A stretch of 51,897 bases of DNA. Origin: a bacterium BMS3Bbin08 (GTDB lineage: Bacteria; Nitrospirota; Thermodesulfovibrionia; UBA6902; BMS3Bbin08). The first letter of the stretch is position 1; each line of letters begins with the position of its first letter. Under the pieces are notes generated by a model. That model ran no database searches. It saw nothing but the letters and a program-made list of their open reading frames with translations, and had not been told where the DNA came from. Positions 25,438 through 34,883 of this stretch are shown here, one piece after another. The stretch is from positions 1 through 51,897 of the forward strand of contig BDTR01000040.1 in the NCBI GenBank assembly GCA_002897775.1, in the 5' to 3' direction. A program made the translations under genes and the position numbers.

Positions 25438-26502
25438 ATGGAGGCATGGCAGGGAATAATAAAACGATACCGGAAATATCTCAGTGTTACTGACAAGACG
25501 CCGGTAATTACTCTTTATGAGGGCAACACTCCATTATTCAAGTCCGATAATCTAAGCAGGTTCCTGCACCAGGACATCAACCTCTATTTTAAGTATGAAG
25601 GCGCCAACCCCAGCGGCTCTTTTAAAGACCGCGGAATGACCCTTGCTATTTCCAGGGCTGTAGAGGCAGACGCAAAAGCTGTTATCTGCGCTTCAACCGG
25701 CAATACATCCGCGTCCGCGTCAGCATACGCGGCAAAAGCGGGCATTGCCGCGATCGTGCTCATCCCTGAAGGACAGATAGCCACGGGCAAGCTCGCGCAG
25801 GCCATGATCCATAGCGCGAGGGTACTGCAGGTAGAAGGCAATTTTGACGAAGCGCTTGAGATAGTAAAACAGCTTGTGAAAAAACATCCTGTTACGCTTG
25901 TCAATTCCATAAACCCCTACAGGCTTGAAGGGCAAAAAACAGCGGCATTCGAGGTCTGCGACGCACTGGGCGCCGCGCCGGATCATCACGCGCTTCCGGT
26001 GGGCAACGCTGGGAATATAACCGCTTACTGGAGGGGCTACAGCGAATACAAAAAAGCCGGCATTATCAGGTCCCTGCCTAAAATGATTGGTTTTCAGGCG
26101 GCAGGAGCGGCTCCGATAGTTCTCGGGCGCCCTGTGGAAAAACCTGAAACAATCGCGACCGCGATACGTATCGGAAACCCCGCAAGCTGGAAAAACGCTG
26201 TTGCCGCCCGGGATGAATCAGGCGGCCGGATAGACGCTGTAACCGATGAGGAAATAATAGATGCTTATAAACTTATTTCCTCAAAAGAAGGGGTCTTTTG
26301 TGAGCCCGCGTCTGCCGCGTCTCTGGCAGGTGTAATAAAATTGTCAAAGGAAGGGTACTTCAGGGATGGAGAGACCGTAGTATGTACGCTTACAGGCAAC
26401 GGACTGAAAGACCCTGACACGGCACTGAACGTATCTGCAAAACCCGTAAGAGTAAAAGCGGATGTTTCAGAAATAGAGAACCTTCTTGAAGACATACTTT
26501 AA
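25438..26502 (+). CDS. thrC: Second threonine synthase-like PLP enzyme
   Basis: A 354-aa fold-type II PLP enzyme without a zinc ribbon. PLP lysine K63 is in PSGSFKDRGM, which is the classic threonine synthase motif. CASTGNTSASASAYAAKAG and LTGNGLKDPDTA are also present. Length and motifs match the short threonine synthases. It is translated directly after the NIL gene. If this is the true ThrC, the longer paralogue at 23476 is free to do a different beta/gamma-replacement reaction, and the reverse is also possible. Confidence 0.88.
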   Translation: MEAWQGIIKRYRKYLSVTDKTPVITLYEGNTPLFKSDNLSRFLHQDINLYFKYEGANPSGSFKDRGMTLAISRAVEADAKAVICASTGNTSASASAYAAKAGIAAIVLIPEGQIATGKLAQAMIHSARVLQVEGNFDEALEIVKQLVKKHPVTLVNSINPYRLEGQKTAAFEVCDALGAAPDHHALPVGNAGNITAYWRGYSEYKKAGIIRSLPKMIGFQAAGAAPIVLGRPVEKPETIATAIRIGNPASWKNAVAARDESGGRIDAVTDEEIIDAYKLISSKEGVFCEPASAASLAGVIKLSKEGYFRDGETVVCTLTGNGLKDPDTALNVSAKPVRVKADVSEIENLLEDIL

Positions 26503-26509
26503 AAAAATA

Positions 26510-26582
26510 AGCAGAGAGGAGCGAGTAACAGGTAGCGGGAAAAAACAGGTCTCTCTACTCTCTACCCGGTGCTTGCTGCTTT
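26510..26582. repeat. Purine/pyrimidine mirror tract between thrC2 and the proposed homoserine kinase gene
   Basis: The left arm is GCAGAGAGGAGCGAGTAAC-like and the right arm CTCTCTACTCTCTACC followed by GCTTGCTGC, with GGGAAAAAACAGG between. It is the same family as the tract after lipA. Confidence 0.7.
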
Positions 26583-26590
26583 AGTAAGAT

Positions 26591-27817
26591 ATGAAATACA
26601 TTGTACTGGTCGGCGATGGCATGGCGGGCAGGCCGATAAAAAAACTCGGCAACAAAACCTGTCTGCAAAAAGCGCGGACTCCTAATATGGACTTTATAGC
26701 TGTCAACGGCGTTGCAGGCAGTTTAAAGTCCATTCCAGAGGGTCTTGCACCCGGCTCTGATGTGGCGAACCTCTCGATCTTCGGATACAACCCGTCAAAA
26801 TATTTCAGCGGACGGGCTCCGATAGAGGCAGTTTACCGGGGCATTTCGCTCGGGCCGAAGGACGTGGCCTTCAGGTGCAACCTTGTTACTCTGGAATTCA
26901 GAAATTCCAAAAACAACGACAAGACCCTGATGGAGGATTACAGCGCGGGGCATATCTCCACAAAAGAGGCCGGATCAATGATCCGGCACATAAATAATAA
27001 GCTCGGCAATAAAGATATCTGTTTTTATCCCGGCATGAGCTACCGTCACCTTATGGTATGGAAAAACGGAAAGCACAGGATGAAGTGCACACCGCCTCAT
27101 GATATACCCGGGAAGATCATTGCTGACTATCTGCCCTCAGGCGAGGGCGGCAGGGTCCTCAGGATGCTGATGGAGCAGTCAAGAGACCTCCTTCTGTCGC
27201 ACCCTGTAAACAGGAAAAGGATCCAGCAGGGCTTACCCCCTGCGAACAGCCTGTGGTTCTGGGGACAGGGCAGGAGACTGTCCATACCTTTATTCAGGAA
27301 AAAATACGGCCTCAGGGGCGCGGTCATATCCGCCGTTGACCTGATAAAAGGCCTTGGCTTATGCGCGGGCTTTGATATTCTGAACGTAAAAGGGGCAACA
27401 GGATATCTTGATACCAATTACACCGGCAAGGCAAGGACCGCGCTTAATGCCCTTAAAAAATTTGATATCATATACCTGCATGTCGAAGCACCCGATGAGG
27501 CGGGCCACATTGGTGACATAAAAGCAAAGATCCAGGCTATTGAGGACTTTGACTCAAAGGTCGTTGGAACGGTCTTAAAAGGACTGCAAAAGACAGGAGA
27601 CTGCAGTATACTTCTTGTACCTGACCATGCCACTCCGATCAGCGTAAAGAGCCATACCGCAGAGGCTGTTCCATTCGCGATATACAGGTCAGGCGATCAC
27701 AAAGTTCAGGAAGCAACAACCGGAATAAAGTCGTTTTCAGAGAATATTTGCAGGGCAAAAAACGCGCTGTCTTTTGAACAGGGATATAAATTGATGGATT
27801 ATTTCATAAAAAAGTAG
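26591..27817 (+). CDS. ApgM-like phosphoglycerate-mutase family protein, proposed homoserine kinase
   Basis: A 408-aa member of the archaeal-type cofactor-independent phosphoglycerate mutase family (alkaline-phosphatase fold). KYIVLVGDGMAG carries a metal-binding Asp (D9), GSDVANLSIFGYNP (55-68) the candidate nucleophile serine, and VEAPDEAGHIGD and LVPDHATPI further metal ligands. The subfamily found in threonine operons is described in TIGRFAMs as a proposed homoserine kinase (TIGR02535). No ThrB-type (GHMP) kinase is present here, which fits that proposal. It lies between the second thrC and lysC. A plain mutase in glycolysis is the alternative. Confidence 0.82.
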   Translation: MKYIVLVGDGMAGRPIKKLGNKTCLQKARTPNMDFIAVNGVAGSLKSIPEGLAPGSDVANLSIFGYNPSKYFSGRAPIEAVYRGISLGPKDVAFRCNLVTLEFRNSKNNDKTLMEDYSAGHISTKEAGSMIRHINNKLGNKDICFYPGMSYRHLMVWKNGKHRMKCTPPHDIPGKIIADYLPSGEGGRVLRMLMEQSRDLLLSHPVNRKRIQQGLPPANSLWFWGQGRRLSIPLFRKKYGLRGAVISAVDLIKGLGLCAGFDILNVKGATGYLDTNYTGKARTALNALKKFDIIYLHVEAPDEAGHIGDIKAKIQAIEDFDSKVVGTVLKGLQKTGDCSILLVPDHATPISVKSHTAEAVPFAIYRSGDHKVQEATTGIKSFSENICRAKNALSFEQGYKLMDYFIKK

Positions 27818-27980
27818 CGAGCAACGAGTAGCGGGTAGCGAGACAGGCAAACACTAATCATTGTTTTCATTATTACAATTAAAAAGCAATTTTTTTGCCG
27901 GTTGGAATTTAGCTGCTGTAAACTTATAATGTTACGAAGGCAAGTAATCTCTCTACTCTCTACTTGCTACTCGCTACTTA
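27815..27980. repeat. Split mirror tract around the lysC promoter
   Basis: GTAGCGAGCAACGAGTAGCGGGTAGCGAG begins at the stop codon of the preceding gene (first arm 27815-27842). The complementary CTCTCTACTCTCTACTTGCTACTCGCTACT arm lies at 27949-27978. The lysC promoter is between them, so the message from upstream can fold over the promoter region. Confidence 0.6.
27902..27930 (+). promoter_or_regulatory. Promoter of lysC-cimA
   Basis: TTGGAA (27902-27907), a 17-nt spacer and TATAAT (27925-27930). Transcription would begin near 27937 and cross the pyrimidine-rich repeat arm before the lysC ATG at 28000. Confidence 0.6.
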
Positions 27981-27999
27981 ACCTCGGAGAGGCTGGATA

Positions 28000-29217
28000 A
28001 TGGCTTTAATAGTCCAAAAATACGGGGGCACTTCTCTCGCTGATACTGAGCGCGTAAAAGCCGTTGCCGAGCGCGTGGTATCAACGTCAAAACAGGGGAA
28101 TCAGGTCATAGTTGTCGTGTCCGCAATGGCTGGTGAGACCGATAAACTGATAAAACTGTCGCATGAGATCACTGACAGGCCGGATGAAAGGGAAATGGAC
28201 CTTCTGCTGTCTTCCGGAGAGAGGGTAACCAGCGCTCTTACAGCCATGGCCATCCAGAAGCAGGGAAAAGACGCGATAAGCCTTACCGGGAGACAGGTCG
28301 GAATTATAACCGACAGCGCGCATACAAAAGCAATGATCGAACGCATTGATACAAGCAGGCTTAAAAAAGAGCTTGACGAGGGCAGGATCCCTGTTGTCGC
28401 GGGCTTTCAGGGAATAGACGAATTTTCCAATGTCACGACCCTTGGCAGGGGAGGTTCGGATACGTCGGCTGTCGCGATCGCCGCGGCGCTGAATGCCGAC
28501 CTGTGCGAAATATACACGGATGTTGAGGGAGTCTATACGACAGACCCTCATATGATCAAAGAGGCCCGGAAGCTCGACAAAATTTCATATGACGAGATGC
28601 TGGAAATGGCAAGCCTGGGGGCCAGGGTTCTCCATGGCCGTTCAGTTGAGGTAGCAAAAAAATTTAATGTGCCGCTTGTGATACGCTCGAGCTTCAGCAG
28701 CAGCCCGGGGACCATTGTTGTGAAGGAGGATGAGGAAATGGAAAAGATCGTAGTATCCGGAGTCACCTATGACAAGAACCAGTCAAGGATCACAATTCTG
28801 AGCGTGCCGGACAGGCCAGGAATAGCCGCCACTCTTTTCAACGCTATCGCGAACGCGGATATAGTGGTCGATATGATCGTGCAGAACGTAGGCAGTGACG
28901 CTAAATCAACTGACATATCTTTTACCGCGCCGGTGGCCGACTGCGGCAAGGCCTTTGAGATCACAAAAAAAATATCCGACGAACTGGGCGCGAAAGGCGT
29001 GAACATAAAGGAAGACATCGCTAAGGTCTCTATCCTGGGTGTGGGAATGCGCTCCCACTTCGGTATTGCCGCGAGAATGTTCTCCTCACTGGCTGAAAAG
29101 GGCATAAATATAATGATGATAAGTACGTCTGAGATCAAGGTATCATGCATAATTGACATCAAGCAAACAGAAGAGGCTGTCAAGATCCTGCACGGGGTTT
29201 TTAATCTTGCCGGATAA
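28000..29217 (+). CDS. lysC: Aspartate kinase (LysC)
   Basis: A 405-aa monofunctional aspartokinase, the first enzyme of the lysine/threonine/methionine pathway. [17 protein letters not shown] opens the kinase domain; [19 protein letters not shown] and [15 protein letters not shown] are the substrate and nucleotide motifs. Two ACT domains occupy about 265-405 ([14 protein letters not shown] and [18 protein letters not shown]) and should bind lysine and/or threonine. GGAGAGG lies just upstream. It is followed 49 nt later by cimA. Confidence 0.96.
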   Translation: MALIVQKYGGTSLADTERVKAVAERVVSTSKQGNQVIVVVSAMAGETDKLIKLSHEITDRPDEREMDLLLSSGERVTSALTAMAIQKQGKDAISLTGRQVGIITDSAHTKAMIERIDTSRLKKELDEGRIPVVAGFQGIDEFSNVTTLGRGGSDTSAVAIAAALNADLCEIYTDVEGVYTTDPHMIKEARKLDKISYDEMLEMASLGARVLHGRSVEVAKKFNVPLVIRSSFSSSPGTIVVKEDEEMEKIVVSGVTYDKNQSRITILSVPDRPGIAATLFNAIANADIVVDMIVQNVGSDAKSTDISFTAPVADCGKAFEITKKISDELGAKGVNIKEDIAKVSILGVGMRSHFGIAARMFSSLAEKGINIMMISTSEIKVSCIIDIKQTEEAVKILHGVFNLAG

Positions 29218-29266
29218 TGACCGTAAATTTTGAAACTATCCGGTCAATATGCTACATTAATATCCT

Positions 29267-30829
29267 ATGCGAAGCATTGAGATCTACGATACCACATTAA
29301 GGGACGGCGCCCAGTCAGAAGATATTTCGTTTTCTGTCGAGGATAAACTGCGTATTACCGGGAAGCTCGATGAGCTTGGTATCCACTATATAGAAGGAGG
29401 GTGGCCCGGCTCTAACCCCAGGGACGCGGAGTTTTTCAAACTGATAAAAAAGCTCAGGCTCAAGACCTCTGAGATTGCCGCGTTCGGCGCGACACACAGG
29501 GCATCTGTCAAGGTAAATAAGGATCCCAGCATCAAGGCACTGCTTGCCGCAAAAACGCCGGTCATCACCATTGTCGGCAAAACCTGGGACTTCCACGCGC
29601 GTGAAGCGCTCAGGGTCTCACTCAAGACAAACCTGGACCTGATCTATAACACCATTGTGTATCTGAAAAAAAGAGTTCCAAAGGTCTTTTTTGACGCCGA
29701 GCATTTCTTTGACGGTTATATGGCCAACCCGGAATACGCCGTTAAGGCGCTGGAGACCGCGGTAGACGCCGGCACAGACTGCCTTGTGCTCTGCGACTCG
29801 AACGGCGGAACACTGCCTCAGGACCTGGGAGATATAGTAAAGATCGTGATCGAAAAATTTAAGACCCCGATCGGGATCCATGCTCACAATGATGCTGAGT
29901 GTGCTGTTGCAAACTCAATGATCGCCGCACGGCTCGGGGCGTCGCAGGTCCAGGGCACTATTAACGGCCTTGGTGAAAGATGCGGTAACGCAAATCTGAT
30001 CTCAGTAATCGCAAATTTAAAGATAAAGCTTAAGTATAATTGCATAACAGCCGGTAAATTAAAGAAATTAAAAGAGGTATCAAGGTTTGTCACAGAGATA
30101 TCAAATCTCAGGCACTTCAAAAGACAGCCTTTTGTAGGTGACAGCGCTTTCGCGCACAAAGGCGGGATCCATGTCAGCGCGATACAGAGGAGATCAGAGA
30201 CCTATGAGCACATAAAACCCGAGCTTGTGGGCAATTATCAGAGAGTCCTTATATCCGACCTGAGCGGCAAAAGCAACATCCTCAGAAAGGCAAAAGAGTT
30301 CAGGCTAAAGATAGACCATGATTCACCTAAAGTGGCTGAGATCATAAGGGAGCTGAAGGACCTTGAAAATCAGGGTTTTCAGTTTGAAGGCGCTGAGGCG
30401 TCATTTGAGCTGTTAATGAAAAAGGCTTTCGGGCTTCACAGAACATTCTTTGATCTTATAGGCTTTCGTGTAATTGATGAGAAAAGACAAGAAAAGGAAA
30501 AACCCCTTAGCGAGGCCACCATAATGGTAAAGGTCCGGGGCAAGATGGAACATACAGCCGCAACAGGTAACGGCCCTGTTAACGCGATCGATAACGCTCT
30601 TAGAAGAGCGCTTGAAAAATTTTATCCCCAGCTCAAACAGGTAAAGCTTATTGACTACAAGGTCAGGGTCCTGGCGGCAGGGAAAGGGACATCTGCAAAG
30701 GTCAGGGTATTAATAGAGTCAGGCGACAACACTCACAAATGGGGAACGGTCGGGGTATCCGACAATATAATAGAGGCCTCATGGCAGGCTCTTGTAGACA
30801 GTATCGAGTATAAACTCCTGCGCGGCTAA
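29267..30829 (+). CDS. cimA: Citramalate synthase (CimA)
   Basis: A 520-aa member of the alpha-isopropylmalate/homocitrate synthase family. [20 protein letters not shown] has the catalytic DTTLRDG, and the TIM barrel continues with [24 protein letters not shown] (metal-binding His pair) and [11 protein letters not shown]. The C-terminal regulatory LeuA-dimer domain is at about 395-520. Length and opening match citramalate synthase, which makes citramalate from pyruvate and acetyl-CoA for threonine-independent isoleucine synthesis. Its pairing with lysC links branched-chain and aspartate-family supply. Confidence 0.9.
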   Translation: MRSIEIYDTTLRDGAQSEDISFSVEDKLRITGKLDELGIHYIEGGWPGSNPRDAEFFKLIKKLRLKTSEIAAFGATHRASVKVNKDPSIKALLAAKTPVITIVGKTWDFHAREALRVSLKTNLDLIYNTIVYLKKRVPKVFFDAEHFFDGYMANPEYAVKALETAVDAGTDCLVLCDSNGGTLPQDLGDIVKIVIEKFKTPIGIHAHNDAECAVANSMIAARLGASQVQGTINGLGERCGNANLISVIANLKIKLKYNCITAGKLKKLKEVSRFVTEISNLRHFKRQPFVGDSAFAHKGGIHVSAIQRRSETYEHIKPELVGNYQRVLISDLSGKSNILRKAKEFRLKIDHDSPKVAEIIRELKDLENQGFQFEGAEASFELLMKKAFGLHRTFFDLIGFRVIDEKRQEKEKPLSEATIMVKVRGKMEHTAATGNGPVNAIDNALRRALEKFYPQLKQVKLIDYKVRVLAAGKGTSAKVRVLIESGDNTHKWGTVGVSDNIIEASWQALVDSIEYKLLRG

Positions 30830-30835
30830 GTTTAC

Positions 30836-30903
30836 AGAAGTAGAAAGTAGAGAGTAACCCCGAAAAGTCGGGATCTCCGCTTCGCTACGACAAGTAGAGA
30901 GAT
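30836..30903. repeat. Mirror-tract remnant with CCCGA/TCGGG hairpin
   Basis: AGAAGTAGAAAGTAGAGAG (left arm) is followed by a CCCGA-AAAG-TCGGG hairpin and GTAGAGAG again. It lacks the full pyrimidine arm, so it looks like a truncated or rearranged family member. Confidence 0.6.
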
Positions 30904-30918
30904 TTTAGATTAGAAAAG

Positions 30919-31365
30919 ATGGAAGAAACAGGTGTAATCATACAGACCGAGGGGGACATAGCAAAGGTCGTCGTACAAAAAAAGAGTATGTGCGAGGGGT
31001 GCTCGGCATCAAGCGCATGTAAGCCGTCTGATAAAGGGATGGAGATCGAAGCATTAAACCCGATCCAGGCAAGGGTCGGACAAACAGTCAGGGTCTCACT
31101 GAGGCCCCAGGCATATATGAAAGGAGCGCTTTTCATTTACGGACTGCCTCTGGTCGCCTTTATAGCAGGGGTAATTATTGGCAAGAACCTGGGTGAAACG
31201 TATTTGACCCGGATAAATTCGGATATTGTATCCTTTCTTGGCGGTATCATCGCGTTTATACTGAGCTTTCTGGTCGTTAAGAGCTGGAGCAGGAAGGCGG
31301 AAAAGAACCTGGAGCAGAAACCTGTCATAGAGGAAATACTTGATACTGAGTCATTAAGTCAATAA
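30919..31365 (+). CDS. RseC/MucC-like (SoxR-reducing type) membrane protein
   Basis: A 148-aa protein. The cytoplasmic N-terminus has VVVQKKSMCEGCSASSACKP (C25, C28, C34), followed by a small beta domain and two membrane helices (about 74-95 and 98-118, GALFIYGLPLVAFIAGVIIG). This is the RseC/MucC architecture, known from sigma-E control and from the SoxR-reducing Rsx/Rnf system. No rnf or rpoE genes are in the window. The C-terminal codons and stop fall inside a repeat tract. Confidence 0.85.
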   Translation: MEETGVIIQTEGDIAKVVVQKKSMCEGCSASSACKPSDKGMEIEALNPIQARVGQTVRVSLRPQAYMKGALFIYGLPLVAFIAGVIIGKNLGETYLTRINSDIVSFLGGIIAFILSFLVVKSWSRKAEKNLEQKPVIEEILDTESLSQ

Positions 31366-31424
31366 GTAATCAGGTCATTAGAAAAATGACTCAATGACTC
31401 AATGACTTAATAACTAAATAACTT
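31348..31424. repeat. GAGTCATTAAGTCA / TGACTTAATAACT mirror tract
   Basis: The left arm (from 31348) encodes the last residues and stop of the RseC-like gene. The right arm is three ATGACTCA/ATGACTTAA units ending at 31424. The arms are complementary over about 13 nt and can fold into a hairpin before the EF-G ribosome site. Confidence 0.65.
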
Positions 31425-31439
31425 GTTGTAGGAGGCTGG

Positions 31440-33527
31440 ATGGCAAACTTTGAACTTGAAAAAATCAGGAACGTCACGGTCATCGCCCACGGCGGCGCGG
31501 GTAAGACATCGCTCGTTGAAGCGATGCTTTTCGATTCAAAGGCAACCGACAGGCTTGGAAAGGTTGACGCCGGCAACACAGTCACGGATTACGAGCCCGA
31601 AGAAATTGAGCGCAAAATATCAATATCATCGGCAACCGCTTTTTGTGAATGGAACGGATACAGGATCAACTTGATTGATACCCCCGGCTATATAAGTTTC
31701 CTGGAAGACACCAGGTCCTGCCTCAGCATCACGGACGGTGCTGTGGTAATAGTCAGCGCCCTTTCAGGAGTAAAAGCTGAAACAGAAAAGATATGGAAGT
31801 ATGCCTGCCAGTATGAAGTGCCGAGAATAGTGTTCGTTAATAAAATGGACAGAGAGAACGCTAATTTTGACCGCGCTATCGGAGAGATTGAAACATCCTA
31901 CGAATCCGCCGCTATTCCTTTAAATATACCCATAGGCTCCGGAGATAGCTTTGAAGGCGTCATAGATATTGTCAATATGAAAGCCATGAGATTCAAGGAC
32001 GGGAAATTTTCCGCGGACAGCATTCCTGACGAACTGAAACCTGCTGCTGACAAGTACCGCACGAAACTGGTGGAAAAAATAGCGGAATCTGATGATACTC
32101 TGATAGAGAAATACCTGGAGGGCGGAGAACTTACTGATGAAGAGATCCATAAGGGGTTAAGGGAAGGCTCCATAACAAGAAGGTTTATCCCGGTGGTATG
32201 CGGCTCCGCAGCCGGAAACATCGGGATACAGCAGCTCCTTGACACTATTTCAGTATGTCTGCCTTCTCCGCTTGAAATGGCAAATATAACTCCGATCTTC
32301 GGTGTCAATCCCAGGAATGACGAAAAGATCGAAAGAAAACCGGCTGAGTCAGACCCTCTTTCAATGCGCGTATTTAAAACAATTGCCGATCCGTTCGCGG
32401 GCAGACTTACTATCTTCAGGGTATTCTCCGGCGTTTTAAAGGCTGACTCAACTGTTTATAATTCAACAAGGGAAAGCAGGGAAAAAATTGGAAATATTTT
32501 TTATCCGCTCGGGAAAAAGCAGGTTCCCGTTCAAAAGGCCGGCCCTGGTGAAATTGCGGTAGTTGCCAAGCTTAAGTATACAAAAACAGGCGATACCCTG
32601 TGCGATATGGGTAATCCCATCCGCTTTGAGCAGATGAAGTTCGCCGATCCCATGATCTCCTACGCGATCGCTCCCAAAAGCAGGGGGGACGAGGAGAAGG
32701 TCAGCACCGGGCTCCAGAAAATGCTTGACGAGGACCCGACCCTCAAATTCCACCGTGATACTGAAACAAAAGAGATGATACTTTCCGGAATGGGCCAGGT
32801 GCACCTTGAGGTCACGCTTGAAAAGCTCAAGAGAAAATTCGGCGTTGAAGTTGAAATGAAAACGCCCAAGATCCCTTACAGGGAAACGATCAAAAGATCC
32901 TCCAGGGCCCAGGGCAGATACAAGAAACAGTCAGGCGGACGGGGGCAATACGGTGACTGCTGGATCGAAATAAAGCCTTTACGCGGCGGCGCCAATTTTG
33001 AATTTATAAACAAAATAGTCGGCGGAGTGATACCCAGGCAGTACATCCCCGCGATCGAGAAAGGAATAACTGAAACCATGCTTGGAGGGATAATAGCCGG
33101 TTACCCGATGGTCGATCTTCAGGCAAAGGTTTACGACGGCTCATATCATCCGGTAGACTCTTCTGAAATGGCGTTCAAGATAGCAGGTTCCATGGCCCTC
33201 AAAAAAGCCGTGCAGGGTGCAAACGCGGTCCTTCTTGAACCGATACTTAAGATCGAGGTCGTTACGCCGGATGAGTTCCTGGGAAACGTAATTGGCGACC
33301 TGAACGGCAAGCGCGGCAAGGTCCAGGGAGTGGAACCCATGTCCGGAGGCAACCAGAATATTATCGCGCTCGTGCCCATGGCTGAAACGCTTACGTACGC
33401 GAACCAGCTGAACTCGCTTACAAGCGGCCGAGGGATGTACTCTATAGAGTTTTCTCATTACGAAGAGGTCCCGGCGCATCTGGCGCAGAAGATCATCGCC
33501 GAAAGAACAAAACCAAAAGAAGAGTAG
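31440..33527 (+). CDS. fusA: Elongation factor G-like GTPase (EF-G2 type)
   Basis: A 695-aa translational GTPase. The P-loop is AHGGAGKTSL (16-25), the switch II region DTPGY, and the guanine-specificity motif NKMD. Domains II-V follow, with GMGQVHLEVTLEKL and the SGGRGQYG loop. Switch I reads DYEPEEIERKISI rather than the usual DxxxxExERGITI, which points to the EF-G2 subgroup rather than the housekeeping FusA. EF-G2 function is poorly defined; some act in ribosome recycling. AGGAGG lies 5 nt before the ATG. Confidence 0.92.
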   Translation: MANFELEKIRNVTVIAHGGAGKTSLVEAMLFDSKATDRLGKVDAGNTVTDYEPEEIERKISISSATAFCEWNGYRINLIDTPGYISFLEDTRSCLSITDGAVVIVSALSGVKAETEKIWKYACQYEVPRIVFVNKMDRENANFDRAIGEIETSYESAAIPLNIPIGSGDSFEGVIDIVNMKAMRFKDGKFSADSIPDELKPAADKYRTKLVEKIAESDDTLIEKYLEGGELTDEEIHKGLREGSITRRFIPVVCGSAAGNIGIQQLLDTISVCLPSPLEMANITPIFGVNPRNDEKIERKPAESDPLSMRVFKTIADPFAGRLTIFRVFSGVLKADSTVYNSTRESREKIGNIFYPLGKKQVPVQKAGPGEIAVVAKLKYTKTGDTLCDMGNPIRFEQMKFADPMISYAIAPKSRGDEEKVSTGLQKMLDEDPTLKFHRDTETKEMILSGMGQVHLEVTLEKLKRKFGVEVEMKTPKIPYRETIKRSSRAQGRYKKQSGGRGQYGDCWIEIKPLRGGANFEFINKIVGGVIPRQYIPAIEKGITETMLGGIIAGYPMVDLQAKVYDGSYHPVDSSEMAFKIAGSMALKKAVQGANAVLLEPILKIEVVTPDEFLGNVIGDLNGKRGKVQGVEPMSGGNQNIIALVPMAETLTYANQLNSLTSGRGMYSIEFSHYEEVPAHLAQKIIAERTKPKEE

Positions 33528-33606
33528 GCAGCCGGACATGCCGGCGCCTGGACAGTAACCCCCATTACAGGAACGGACTTTAAAACGGGGTAAAGGAGAT
33601 AAGTCT

Positions 33607-34014
33607 TTGTCTATAGAATTTTTTGTGGGAATTATTTCAGGCGCGCTGATAATAATAGCGGCTTTTTTGATCCCTTTAATCATACAGCTTAAAAAAACAG
33701 CAGTGACCGCTGACAATTTCCTCAGGGAAACCCGGGAAGAGCTTACCCCTCTGCTGGCAGAGCTCAAACAAAGCACAGAAAGGCTGAACAGGGTGACCGA
33801 AGGTATAGAGGATTCCGTCAGGAACGTCCGGAACGCGGCGCACGCGGTTGGAGAAACCGGCAAACTGGTTGATGAGCTGAACAGCTTTGTAAGGAAAAAA
33901 GGTCTTTCTTTTACCGTAATGACCGCCAGTATAGGGATGGGTGTAAAGACAGCCTTATCAACCCTTGCAAAGGGCGTCCTTAAAAAAGAACCCGAAAAAA
34001 AAGAGGATTCATGA
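33607..34014 (+). CDS. DUF948-type membrane-anchored coiled-coil protein
   Basis: A 135-aa protein starting at TTG 33607, with AAGGAG 8 nt upstream. One N-terminal membrane helix (SGALIIIAAFLIPLIIQL) is followed by a long amphipathic helix (LKQSTERLNRVTEGIEDSVR) and a short second hydrophobic patch. It matches the general-stress DUF948 family, often paired with YtxH proteins, as here (the YtxH gene begins 41 nt later). Likely a small envelope stress protein. Confidence 0.78.
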   Translation: MSIEFFVGIISGALIIIAAFLIPLIIQLKKTAVTADNFLRETREELTPLLAELKQSTERLNRVTEGIEDSVRNVRNAAHAVGETGKLVDELNSFVRKKGLSFTVMTASIGMGVKTALSTLAKGVLKKEPEKKEDS

Positions 34015-34055
34015 TAGATAGAGTATAATTTATAGTATACCGGAGGTAATGAACT

Positions 34056-34361
34056 ATGAGTGAGCATAACAGCTGTTCAACAGGCAAAGTATTCTGGTCC
34101 TTTATCCTTGGAGGTATAGTCGGAGCCGGTGTTACCCTGCTGCTGGCGCCGCAGTCCGGACAAGAGTCGCGGGAAAGAATAAGGGAGCTGGCAGAGGACA
34201 TTAAGGACAAGACCTCAGATTACGTCGACCAGGCCAGGGATACTGTCAGGACCACCGTTGAAAAAGGTAAAGGTTTTTTTGAGAACAGGAAGTCAGTTCT
34301 CTCGACGGCAATAGAAGCAGGCAAAGAGGCGTACGAAAAAGAGAAGAATAAAATTTCGTAA
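34056..34361 (+). CDS. YtxH-domain protein
   Basis: A 101-aa protein with an N-terminal glycine-rich membrane helix (WSFILGGIVGAGVTLLLAP) followed by QSGQESRERIRELAEDIKD and a long charged helix: the YtxH gas-vesicle/general-stress pattern. GGAGG lies upstream. Co-oriented with DUF948 before it and a small exported protein after it, so these three are probably one unit. Confidence 0.85.
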   Translation: MSEHNSCSTGKVFWSFILGGIVGAGVTLLLAPQSGQESRERIRELAEDIKDKTSDYVDQARDTVRTTVEKGKGFFENRKSVLSTAIEAGKEAYEKEKNKIS

Positions 34362-34380
34362 TTGCCGGCGGCAGTATATA

Positions 34381-34851
34381 GTGAAAACGCGATATATTCT
34401 CATTCCGGTCATGTTGCTGTTGAGCGCGCTGGTCGTCTATGTCCTTTATCCTACAGATGAAAACAGGATAAGAAAGATCATCAGTAACTGCGGGCAGGCC
34501 ATTATCTCTGAAGACATTGACGGTCTGATGGGATCCATTTCGTATAATTACCTCGACGACTACGGCAATAGTTACCTGTGGCTGAAAACAGCCTTCCAAA
34601 GGGTCTTTGAACAACTCAGCGACATAAAGATCGAAAAGAACATAATAGCCATATCTGTCAACGATGACTTCGCGGAGGTCGAACTTTCAGCGCGCGTTCT
34701 CGCGTCAAGGGGAGAAGAAAAAGGATACATAATAGGTGACCCGGCAACTACCGGAAAAATAAAGGTATCCTTTGAAAAGACCGCTAATAAGTGGTTAATA
34801 ACAAAAACCGAGGGGGTGTTTGACAAAAACCCCCCTGCAGGCTATTGGTGA
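34381..34851 (+). CDS. Small exported protein, NTF2/SnoaL-like fold suspected
   Basis: A 156-aa protein with a GTG start. Residues 5-25 are a membrane anchor or signal (YILIPVMLLLSALVVYVLYP). The remainder has the helix-then-sheet order seen in NTF2-like periplasmic proteins: DENRIRKIISNCGQAIISED, then strands ending in KWLITKTEGVF. No catalytic residues were recognised, and function is unknown. It ends before a clear terminator. Confidence 0.7.
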   Translation: MKTRYILIPVMLLLSALVVYVLYPTDENRIRKIISNCGQAIISEDIDGLMGSISYNYLDDYGNSYLWLKTAFQRVFEQLSDIKIEKNIIAISVNDDFAEVELSARVLASRGEEKGYIIGDPATTGKIKVSFEKTANKWLITKTEGVFDKNPPAGYW

Positions 34852-34883
34852 TCATGACGAACTGTAAACCCCGTTAAAAAGGT

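Noticed and set aside
33141..34067. Long minus-strand reading frame (308 aa) across the end of EF-G and DUF948
   Set aside because: It is antisense to two well-supported genes, Ser/Phe-rich without domains, and has no ribosome site.
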